This document shows positions 1-5,097 of a DNA stretch of 5,099 nt, piece after piece (position 1 is the stretch's first letter; the number at the start of each line of letters is the position of its first letter). Location of the stretch: contig CADBNG010000297.1 of the NCBI GenBank assembly GCA_902795985.1, positions 1 through 5,099 on the forward strand. The letters are read 5' to 3'. Origin of the DNA: an uncultured Lachnospiraceae bacterium (GTDB lineage: Bacteria; Bacillota_A; Clostridia; Lachnospirales; Lachnospiraceae). The translations under genes were made by a program, and so were the position numbers. A model generated the notes under the pieces. The model was not told the DNA's origin and made no database searches. It saw only the letters and a program-made list of their open reading frames with translations.

Positions 1-9
1 CAAAGAGAA

Positions 10-83
10 AGCCAGCGCCTTTAGACGCTGGCTGGTAACGCGGGCTTATAGCCCGCATCCCGAACCACCCGTTTTACGGGTGG
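10..83. other. Array of three strong tandem hairpins, possible structured RNA or mobile-element end
   Basis: Three near-perfect inverted repeats follow one another with little spacing. Hairpin 1 pairs 10-17 (AGCCAGCG) with 26-33 over an 8-base loop. Hairpin 2 pairs 40-46 (GCGGGCT) with 50-56 over 3 bases. Hairpin 3 pairs 65-72 (CCACCCGT) with 76-83 over 3 bases. No reading frame in 1-233 explains them. Read on the minus strand, hairpin 1 runs into TTTCTCTTTG and would be a passable terminator. Read on the plus strand, the array precedes the thiI promoter. Compact GC-rich hairpin strings like this occur at IS200/IS605-type transposon ends and in their guide RNA scaffolds, and at clustered terminators. 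I cannot tell which this is from the window, because the upstream gene is cut off. The pairing is certain; the identity is not. Confidence 0.55.
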
Positions 84-102
84 AGGCAATATAAAACAGT
101 AA

Positions 103-130
103 CCGGATGCACAGACAAAGCGGTATCCGG
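103..130. repeat. Weaker inverted repeat upstream of thiI
   Basis: CCGGAT at 103-108 is matched by ATCCGG at 125-130 across a 16-base loop. A shorter CCTG/CAGG pair follows at 138-141 and 151-154. Both lie between the strong hairpin array and the proposed thiI -10 element, so they would be in the leader only if transcription enters from further upstream. The loop is long and the stems are short, so these could be chance. Confidence 0.25.
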
Positions 131-142
131 CCGATTTCCTGC

Positions 143-171
143 TTGCGATACAGGCGAAGAAAAGTTACAAT
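143..171 (+). promoter_or_regulatory. Probable sigma-A promoter of thiI
   Basis: TTGCGA at 143-148 (4 of 6 matches to TTGACA) is followed after exactly 17 bases by TACAAT at 166-171 (5 of 6 matches to TATAAT). Transcription would begin near 178 and give a leader of about 56 bases before the thiI start at 234. This suggests thiI can be transcribed on its own. Read-through from an unseen upstream gene is not excluded. Confidence 0.55.
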
Positions 172-233
172 GAAACGGCTGTTTCCGTCACGGGAACCGG
201 TATTACCTCTAAACACAGTCAGGAGAAAACAGG

Positions 234-1418
234 ATGTTCCACGCGTTTTTAATTAAATATTCCGAGATCGGCATCAAGGGAAAGAACCGCTATCTGTTTG
301 AGGACGCCCTCGCGCGGCGGATTGAGCAGGTACTGGCGTTTTCGGACGGGGAATTTGTGGTGACGAAGGAGTCCGGAAGGCTCTTTGCGGAAGCCGGCCG
401 GGATTTTGACTATGACGAGGCGGTTGCCGCGCTGCAGAAGGTTTTCGGCATCAGCGGGATCTGTCCGGTGGTGATCCTTCCGGATGAAGGGATTGAAAAA
501 CTGGCGGAAGACGTGGTTTCCTATGTAAAGGAAACGTATGCCGGCCGGGCCTTCAGCTTTAAGGTCATGACCCGGCGGGGACGCAAAAGCTATCCCCTGA
601 ATTCCATGGAGATCAGCGCGGAACTGGGCGGACGGATTCTGGACGCCTGTCCCGAACTGACCGTGGACGTCCATGAGCCGGACGTTTCCATCCGCGTGGA
701 AGTCCGCAACCGGATTTATCTGTATTCCGAGGAGATCGAAGGCCTGGGAGGACTGCCCCTCGGGACCGGCGGAAGGGCCATGCTCCTGCTGTCCGGCGGA
801 ATCGATTCCCCGGTAGCCGGATATATGATTTCGCGCCGGGGCATTACGCTGGATGCGGTGTATTTTCATGCCCCGCCTTATACGAGCGAACGGGCAAAGC
901 AGAAGGTGGTGGATCTGGCGGAGCAGATTTCGGTCTATACCGGGCCGATCCGTCTGCACGTGATCAATTTTACGGACATCCAGCTGGCGATTTATGATAA
1001 ATGCCCCCATGATGAACTGACGATCATCATGCGCCGTTATATGATGCGCATTGCCGAGCATCTTGCGAAAGAGGACGGCAGCATGGCGCTGATTACGGGC
1101 GAGAGCATCGGCCAGGTTGCCAGCCAGACGATGCAGAGCCTGAACTGCACGAATGCAGTCTGCACGCTGCCGGTCTTCCGGCCGCTGATTGCCTTCGACA
1201 AGCAGGATATCGTGACCATCGCGAAAAAAATCGGCACCTATGAAACGTCCATCCTTCCGTTTGAAGACTGCTGCACGATATTTGTCGCCAAGCACCCGGT
1301 TACCAAGCCGGAGCTTCCCCGGATCGAAAAGTCCGAGACGCATCTGACCGAGGTTATTGACGGCCTGGTGGAGCAGGCGTACGCGTCGCAGGAGATCATC
1401 GAGATCGGGAAAAGATGA
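234..1418 (+). CDS. thiI: tRNA uracil 4-sulfurtransferase ThiI
   Basis: ThiI adenylates uridine 8 of tRNA and replaces its oxygen with sulfur delivered as a persulfide by a cysteine desulfurase, giving 4-thiouridine in the cytoplasm. The 394-residue product has an N-terminal ferredoxin-like part opening with KYSEIGIKGKNR (8-19), a THUMP RNA-binding region (about 60-165), the linker motif GGLPLGT (172-178), the ATP-binding PP-loop SGGIDSP (187-193) and the family block ITGESIGQVASQ (287-298). Cys346 (with Cys347 beside it) falls where E. coli ThiI has its catalytic Cys344. The protein stops before any rhodanese domain, which is usual for Bacillota; because the thiamine-thiazole role of E. coli ThiI resides in that domain, this protein is likely tRNA-specific. 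AGGAG at 221-225, 8 bases ahead of the ATG, supports the start. No desulfurase partner gene lies in the visible 233 bases upstream. Confidence 0.97.
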   Translation: MFHAFLIKYSEIGIKGKNRYLFEDALARRIEQVLAFSDGEFVVTKESGRLFAEAGRDFDYDEAVAALQKVFGISGICPVVILPDEGIEKLAEDVVSYVKETYAGRAFSFKVMTRRGRKSYPLNSMEISAELGGRILDACPELTVDVHEPDVSIRVEVRNRIYLYSEEIEGLGGLPLGTGGRAMLLLSGGIDSPVAGYMISRRGITLDAVYFHAPPYTSERAKQKVVDLAEQISVYTGPIRLHVINFTDIQLAIYDKCPHDELTIIMRRYMMRIAEHLAKEDGSMALITGESIGQVASQTMQSLNCTNAVCTLPVFRPLIAFDKQDIVTIAKKIGTYETSILPFEDCCTIFVAKHPVTKPELPRIEKSETHLTEVIDGLVEQAYASQEIIEIGKR

Positions 1419-1450
1419 CAGACAGATACACGTCTCCGCTGTCATACCCG

Positions 1451-1483
1451 TCTGTAAAGAAACAGGAGGCTTAAAGCCTCCTG
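1451..1483 (-). terminator. Intrinsic terminator of the HPr-like gene
   Basis: CAGGAGGC at 1463-1470 pairs perfectly with GCCTCCTG at 1476-1483 around a 5-base loop. Read on the minus strand, the stem is followed by TTTCTTTACAG (1452-1462), a short T-rich tract, and it begins 25 bases beyond the stop codon of the HPr-like gene. Downstream on the plus strand there is no T tract, so it mainly serves the minus-strand gene. The hairpin itself could still slow transcription arriving from thiI, which has no better terminator of its own. Confidence 0.7.
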
Positions 1484-1508
1484 CCGCAGAGAATTATTCA
1501 ATTGTTCT

Positions 1509-1751
1509 TCAATCCTGATCGATCCGGTAAGGTTCCAGAACTTTGCACGCCACATCCAGGTCCTTGCCGTCTGCATGAATATTCAGATCGATGGGTTTGG
1601 AGAGATCGAGACTGAAAATACCCATGATGGATTTGGCGTCGATAATATATCTTCCTGAAACCAGATCGAAATCAAAATCGAATTTCGAAAGCATATTGAC
1701 GAAAGATTTAACTTTGTCAATAGAATCAAGAGATACTTTAATAGTTTTCAT
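1509..1751 (-). CDS. HPr-like protein lacking the catalytic histidine
   Basis: The 80-residue product matches HPr in size and in its central region: DAKSIMGIFSLDL (38-50) closely follows the Ser-46 segment of HPr, KSIMGVMSL, with Ser41 in the position phosphorylated by HPr kinase. The N-terminal GLHARP motif carrying His-15 is absent; the equivalent stretch reads SIDKVKSFVNML (10-21). It therefore cannot pass phosphate as a normal PTS carrier and may be regulatory, by analogy with Bacillus Crh, which also lacks the histidine but keeps the serine. That role is inference. The start at 1751 is chosen because AGGAAGG (1761-1767 on the plus strand) sits 9 bases upstream; an in-frame ATG 11 codons earlier has no good ribosome binding site and lies in a leader hairpin loop. 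The gene is AT-richer than its neighbours (about 37% G+C over 1561-1740 by hand count). It is convergent with thiI and divergent from mtaB. Confidence 0.85.
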   Translation of the reverse strand: MKTIKVSLDSIDKVKSFVNMLSKFDFDFDLVSGRYIIDAKSIMGIFSLDLSKPIDLNIHADGKDLDVACKVLEPYRIDQD

Positions 1752-1771
1752 GTAGTACTGCCTTCCTGTTT

Positions 1772-1798
1772 GAGCACCCGTCATTTTGCAGGATGCTC
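1772..1798 (-). promoter_or_regulatory. Dyad in the leader of the HPr-like gene (operator or leader hairpin)
   Basis: GAGCACCC at 1772-1779 is matched by GGATGCTC at 1791-1798 with one mismatch, which would be a G-U pair in RNA, across an 11-base loop. It lies just downstream of the predicted transcription start near 1805 and immediately ahead of the ribosome binding site at 1761-1767. That position suits either a repressor operator or an RNA hairpin influencing translation or stability. The symmetry is visible; the function is inferred. Confidence 0.4.
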
Positions 1799-1806
1799 TG
1801 ATACTG

Positions 1807-1835
1807 ATTTCATTTTATGTAAAACAGGATATAAT
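1807..1835 (+). promoter_or_regulatory. Probable mtaB promoter overlapping the divergent promoter
   Basis: A perfect TATAAT lies at 1830-1835, with ATTTCA (3 of 6 matches) 17 bases upstream at 1807-1812. Transcription would start near 1842. The -10 box shares bases with the -35 region of the opposing promoter, so RNA polymerase could occupy only one at a time. The -35 is weak, so this assignment is less sure than the minus-strand one. Confidence 0.5.
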
Positions 1836-1840
1836 GTCAA
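1812..1840 (-). promoter_or_regulatory. Strong sigma-A promoter of the HPr-like gene
   Basis: On the minus strand, a perfect TTGACA (plus 1835-1840) is separated by exactly 17 bases from TAAAAT (plus 1812-1817, 5 of 6 consensus matches). Transcription would start near 1805 and leave a leader of roughly 54 bases before the ATG at 1751. This is the best promoter match in the window. Confidence 0.75.
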
Positions 1841-1918
1841 GGGGTGGAAAACTGCCGGATCCATCCCGGACAAAAGACCCGGAAAAGAATGAACAGCCCG
1901 GCGGGGCTTGAAAGACTG

Positions 1919-3184
1919 ATGGCGAGAACGGTATCCATTCACAATTTAGGCTGCAAAGTCAATTCATATGAAGCGGATGCGGTGTTGAAGCTCCTGGAGG
2001 CAGCCGGGTACGGGATTGTCCCGTTCACGGAAAAGGCGGATGTGGTGATCATCAATACCTGCACCGTAACGGCCGTGGCGGACAAAAAATCCCGTCAGAT
2101 GCTGCATCGCGCCAAAAAGCTCAATCCCGATGCCGTCGTGATTGCCATGGGCTGCTACGCGGAGACCGGAAAAGAGAAACTGGCGGACGATGCGGGGGTG
2201 GACCTGGTCATCGGCAATAACCGGAAAAAGGAAATCGTGCCGATCCTGGAGGCCTGGTTTGCCGGGGAAAAGAAAAAAGAATGGTTCGCGGACATTGCTC
2301 ATTCCCGCGCCTATGAGGCCATCCGCGCCGCCGGAACGGGCGGACACACCCGCGCCTTTGTCAAAGTCCAGGACGGCTGCGACCAGTTCTGTTCTTACTG
2401 CATTATCCCCTATGCCCGGGGAAGGAGCCGGAGCCGGGAGGTTTCGGACGTGACGGAGGAAGTCCGGCAGCTGGCGGAAGAGGGGATCAAGGAGATCGTC
2501 CTGACCGGCATCCATCTGACTTCCTATGGAAAGGGCCTGGATACGGATCTGGCCGGCCTGATTGAAGCGGTACATGACATTCCCGGCCCGGAACGCATCC
2601 GTCTGGGCTCTTTAGAGGCCGGGATTATCACGGAAGATTTTGTCCGGCGGATCCGCGCGCTTCCCAAGGTCTGTCCTCATTTCCATCTTTCCCTTCAGAG
2701 CGGCTGCGACGCAACACTCAAACGCATGAACCGGCATTATACGACGCAGGAATATGCTGAAAAATGTGCCCTCATCCGGGAATACTACGAGCGGCCCGCA
2801 TTGACGACCGACGTGATCGCCGGTTTTCCCGGCGAGACGGAAGAGGAGTTTGAACAGTCTTATTTCTTTGTGGAAAGCATCGGCTTTTTCGAGACCCATA
2901 TCTTCCCATACTCCCGCCGGGAAGGGACTGCGGCCGCGAAGCTGCCGGACCAGGTTCCGGAAACGGTCAAAAAAGAACGGGTCGCGCGCCTGCTTGAGCT
3001 GAACGCCAGGCAGACGGAGCGTTATCTGGAATCGGGCCGGGGCCGGAGCGTCCCTGTCCTGTTTGAGGAGGAAGAACAGATCGACGGTGTCCGTTACTGG
3101 ACCGGGCACACCTGCCGGTATGAGAAAGTCCGGATTGCCAGCGACGAGGATCTGCGAAACCAGATCCGCAGCGTCAGGCTGTAA
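1919..3184 (+). CDS. mtaB: tRNA t6A37 methylthiotransferase MtaB (radical SAM)
   Basis: MtaB adds a methylthio group to C2 of threonylcarbamoyl-adenosine 37, next to the anticodon of ANN-decoding tRNAs, using two iron-sulfur clusters and S-adenosylmethionine. The 421-residue product has the N-terminal MTTase domain with cluster cysteines Cys12 (LGCKVN), Cys48 (NTCTVT) and Cys79 (MGCYA), the radical SAM motif Cys154-x3-Cys158-x2-Cys161, the family blocks HLSLQSGCD (256-264) and GFPGETEEEF (302-311), and a C-terminal TRAM RNA-binding domain (about 366-421). LGCKVN close to the start favours the YqeV/MtaB branch over MiaB or RimO. The ATG at 1919 puts the start where the family normally begins, but its ribosome binding site is poor. 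An in-frame ATG at 1889 has GGAAAAG just upstream and would add 10 residues; a GTG at 1844 nearly coincides with the predicted transcription start. The product is sure, the start less so. Confidence 0.93.
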   Translation: MARTVSIHNLGCKVNSYEADAVLKLLEAAGYGIVPFTEKADVVIINTCTVTAVADKKSRQMLHRAKKLNPDAVVIAMGCYAETGKEKLADDAGVDLVIGNNRKKEIVPILEAWFAGEKKKEWFADIAHSRAYEAIRAAGTGGHTRAFVKVQDGCDQFCSYCIIPYARGRSRSREVSDVTEEVRQLAEEGIKEIVLTGIHLTSYGKGLDTDLAGLIEAVHDIPGPERIRLGSLEAGIITEDFVRRIRALPKVCPHFHLSLQSGCDATLKRMNRHYTTQEYAEKCALIREYYERPALTTDVIAGFPGETEEEFEQSYFFVESIGFFETHIFPYSRREGTAAAKLPDQVPETVKKERVARLLELNARQTERYLESGRGRSVPVLFEEEEQIDGVRYWTGHTCRYEKVRIASDEDLRNQIRSVRL

Positions 3185-3205
3185 CAGAGGGGAGAAGCAC
3201 AATGG

Positions 3206-3250
3206 GAAACGGCTCTTTGTGACGGACTGCCGCTGAACCGTTTCTTTTTT
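3206..3250 (+). terminator. Intrinsic terminator of mtaB
   Basis: GAAACGG at 3206-3212 pairs with CCGTTTC at 3238-3244, followed directly by six T bases at 3245-3250. The 25-base loop contains a small inner CGG/CCG pair. The stem starts 21 bases after the mtaB stop, so mtaB and the next gene are probably separate transcripts. Confidence 0.7.
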
Positions 3251-3272
3251 ACGTCTGTTTTTGCTCTTTGGC

Positions 3273-3306
3273 TTGTGCTTTGGGCCGCTTTTTTCTAAAA
3301 TATAAT
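3273..3306 (+). promoter_or_regulatory. Probable promoter of the UbiB-family gene
   Basis: Two overlapping -10 candidates are present: TAAAAT at 3296-3301, which has TTGTGC at 3273-3278 exactly 17 bases upstream, and a perfect TATAAT at 3301-3306 with no convincing -35. Either would start transcription near 3308-3313 and give a short leader of about 30 bases before the ATG at 3342. The location after a terminator and before a gene supports the call. Confidence 0.5.
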
Positions 3307-3341
3307 AAGCAGGAAGAAGATAATCGTACAGGGAGGTTCAT

Positions 3342-4940
3342 ATGTCGAACGTCACACTTAAGGAGGAAGGGGCACGCTTCCGGGAGATCCTCGGGATCCT
3401 GCGCAGACGGGAGCTGATCCTCGGAATCAATCCGGAAAAAGTACGTCTGATCATAGAGGATCTGGGTCCGACCTATGTGAAACTGGGCCAGATCGTGTCC
3501 ATGCATTCCAATATCCTTCCGAAGGAATACTGCGCGGAACTGGAAAAGCTCCGTTCCAAGGCGGCGCCGCTGGATACGCAGATTGTGAAGGAGATCCTGG
3601 AGCAGGAGTATCAGAAGCCTCTGGACGAGGTGTTTTCCGAGTTCAGCGAAAAGCCGCTCGGATCGGCGTCAATGGCGCAGGTCCATATCGCGAAACTGAA
3701 AACCGGACAGAAGGTCGCCGTCAAAGTCCAGCGTCCCGGCATCTATGAAAAGATGGAAAAGGACACCGCGATGCTGCATCGCGCGGCGAAGGTTCTGAAG
3801 TATAATCATAAATTCGATGCCCTGAATTTCGACGATCTGATCGATGAGATGTGGAAGGCCGCCCAGGAAGAGCTGAACTTCCATGTCGAGGAGTCGAATC
3901 TGGATGAATTCGGAGAGAATCTGAGGAGCCTGCCCTACGTTGTATGCCCGAAGGCATACCATGAATATACGACGGAGCACGTCATCGTCATGGACTTCAT
4001 GGAAGGCTTTCCGTTCGATGATCTTGAAAAGATCAAGGCGGCCGGCTTGACTTCGGATACGCTCGGACGGCAGCTGATCGATCACTATCTGAAGCAGGTG
4101 CTGGACGACGGCTTTTTCCATGCGGATCCGCACCCCGGAAATGTGCTGATCCTGAACGACGGAAGGATCGCGTGGATCGACATGGGCATGATGGGCCGTC
4201 TTTCCAAGGGCGACCGCGACATCATGAAATCCATTGTTGAAGGCATCGCCTTCCATGATACGAGCCTGATCAAGGACTCCATCCTTTCCATCGGCATTAT
4301 CCGCGGCAGGATCGATCACCATAAGCTGTACAATGATATCGATCTCGTAGTGACCCAGTATGGATCCGCCAATCTGGGAAGCATCAATCTTTCGGATGCG
4401 ATCAACGAGATTTTCGATGCCATGGGCAGAAACCATATCGGCATCCCGAAGAACCTGATGATGCTGATCCGCGGCTTTTCGACGATCGAAGGGGTGATCG
4501 CGGCGACTGCGCCGGAACTGAACATCCTCGAGATCATGTCGGAGCGGATCAAGGAAAGCTACTGGAAAGGCTTTGACATCAAGGAAAACGTGATTCAGGG
4601 CGGCACGCACCTCCTCCGGTCGGTCCATAAGATGGTGGAAGTCCCCGGAACCATGGCGGACCTGATCAAGATGTTCGCCCGGGGCCAGGGCCGGGTCAAT
4701 ATGGAACTTCAGGCTACGAACGGCCTTGCCCATATGCTGACCGTACTGGTGAGAAATCTGATCCTCGGCCTGATTATCACCGGCCTTCTGATCGGCTCCG
4801 CGCTGATCTGCACCACGGATATCCAGCCGAAGGCAGCCGGGATCCCGTGGCTGGCCTTTGTGGGCTTTATCGCGGCCGCGGCTCTGGTCGTACTGCTGAT
4901 CATTCTTTACAAAAAAGAATCCAAGTATGAATATGACTGA
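3342..4940 (+). CDS. AarF/UbiB/ABC1-family atypical protein kinase-like membrane protein
   Basis: The 532-residue product is a full-length UbiB-family member. The family diagnostic KxGQ motif is KLGQ (47-50), followed by the nucleotide-loop equivalent GSASMAQVH (107-115), the ATP-contacting lysine in VAVKVQRPG (Lys128), the catalytic-loop block HADPHPGN (260-267) and the metal-binding DMG (280-282, in place of DFG). Two hydrophobic helices at about 470-490 and 502-522 flank a short loop and anchor the C terminus in the membrane, leaving the kinase-like domain cytoplasmic. Family members act as ATPases that help extract isoprenoid lipids such as ubiquinone precursors; substrate and role in anaerobic Bacillota are unknown, so no ubiquinone function is claimed. 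GGGAGG at 3331-3336, 5 bases before the ATG, supports the start. All key residues are intact. It appears to be monocistronic, lying between a terminator and a downstream hairpin. Confidence 0.93.
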   Translation: MSNVTLKEEGARFREILGILRRRELILGINPEKVRLIIEDLGPTYVKLGQIVSMHSNILPKEYCAELEKLRSKAAPLDTQIVKEILEQEYQKPLDEVFSEFSEKPLGSASMAQVHIAKLKTGQKVAVKVQRPGIYEKMEKDTAMLHRAAKVLKYNHKFDALNFDDLIDEMWKAAQEELNFHVEESNLDEFGENLRSLPYVVCPKAYHEYTTEHVIVMDFMEGFPFDDLEKIKAAGLTSDTLGRQLIDHYLKQVLDDGFFHADPHPGNVLILNDGRIAWIDMGMMGRLSKGDRDIMKSIVEGIAFHDTSLIKDSILSIGIIRGRIDHHKLYNDIDLVVTQYGSANLGSINLSDAINEIFDAMGRNHIGIPKNLMMLIRGFSTIEGVIAATAPELNILEIMSERIKESYWKGFDIKENVIQGGTHLLRSVHKMVEVPGTMADLIKMFARGQGRVNMELQATNGLAHMLTVLVRNLILGLIITGLLIGSALICTTDIQPKAAGIPWLAFVGFIAAAALVVLLIILYKKESKYEYD

Positions 4941-4949
4941 ACCCAGCCG

Positions 4950-4983
4950 GCAGCCCCTCAAAACAGAGGGGCTGCAGCTTTGT
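4950..4983 (+). terminator. Likely terminator of the UbiB-family gene
   Basis: GCAGCCCCTC at 4950-4959 pairs perfectly with GAGGGGCTGC at 4966-4975 around a 6-base A-rich loop. It begins 10 bases after the stop codon. The following tract AGCTTTGT is only weakly T-rich, so termination may be incomplete, but the 10-pair stem and the position make this the natural end of the transcript. Confidence 0.65.
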
Positions 4984-4984
4984 C

Positions 4985-5007
4985 CCGAAGGGGACAGTCC
5001 CCTTCGG
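4985..5007. repeat. Perfect GC-rich palindrome, possible REP-like repeat
   Basis: CCGAAGGGGA at 4985-4994 is the exact reverse complement of 4998-5007, leaving three bases between, and the symmetry continues one pair further inward. It lies only 9 bases after the terminator hairpin and has no T tract on either side, so it is not an obvious second terminator. Hairpins built on a GGGGACAGTCCCC core look like dispersed intergenic repeats, but copy number cannot be judged here. Confidence 0.5.
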
Positions 5008-5046
5008 CTCCATGCTCTTCCTGTCCCATTCGGTCCGAAACATAAT

Positions 5047-5097
5047 TTGACATATCCGTTTTCCTGTGTCATAGTAATAGAGCAGGCAGGGCCTGCT
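5047..5097 (+). promoter_or_regulatory. Promoter-like element with dyad for a gene beyond the right edge
   Basis: A perfect TTGACA at 5047-5052 is followed after 17 bases by CATAGT at 5070-5075 (4 of 6 consensus matches), predicting a start near 5082. AGCAGGC at 5081-5087 pairs with GCCTGCT at 5091-5097 over three bases, placing a 7-pair dyad right at the predicted start, where it could be an operator or the first stem of a leader RNA. No coding sequence follows before the window ends, so the target gene is unknown. Confidence 0.45.

Noticed and set aside
1..100. tRNA gene or CRISPR repeats in the left hairpin region
   Set aside because: There is no cloverleaf with matching acceptor and T arms, and the three stems differ in sequence, so they are not direct repeats with spacers.
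249..1445. 398-codon open frame on the minus strand across thiI
   Set aside because: It is fully antisense to a confidently identified thiI, rich in Arg/His/Gly/Gln as expected of a GC-rich shadow frame, and shows no recognisable motif.
1415..1445. Inverted repeat ATGACAG/CTGTCAT at the thiI stop as a thiI terminator
   Set aside because: The stem has only 7 pairs with a 17-base loop and no following T tract, so it is not supported as an intrinsic terminator.
1752..1784. Eleven-codon N-terminal extension of the HPr-like protein from an ATG at 1784
   Set aside because: It has no good ribosome binding site, and the upstream ATG sits in the loop of the leader dyad, whereas the ATG at 1751 has AGGAAGG at ideal spacing.
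1844..1918. N-terminal extension of mtaB from a GTG at 1844
   Set aside because: The GTG lies only about 2 bases after the predicted transcription start, has no ribosome binding site, and the extra 25 residues precede the point where the family normally begins.
1964..3202. Two minus-strand frames and one shifted plus-strand frame within mtaB
   Set aside because: They overlap the radical SAM gene in other frames and encode no recognisable domain.
3202..3222. Six-codon mini-ORF (MGNGSL) with a good ribosome binding site, overlapping the mtaB terminator
   Set aside because: It is too short to support, has no run of regulatory codons, and the hairpin is adequately explained as a terminator; the GGGGAG match is probably chance in purine-rich sequence.
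3669..5072. 467-codon open frame on the minus strand across the UbiB-family gene
   Set aside because: It is antisense to a full-length gene with all family motifs; its Asp/His/Arg-rich composition is typical of the complement of such a gene, and it has no domain signature.
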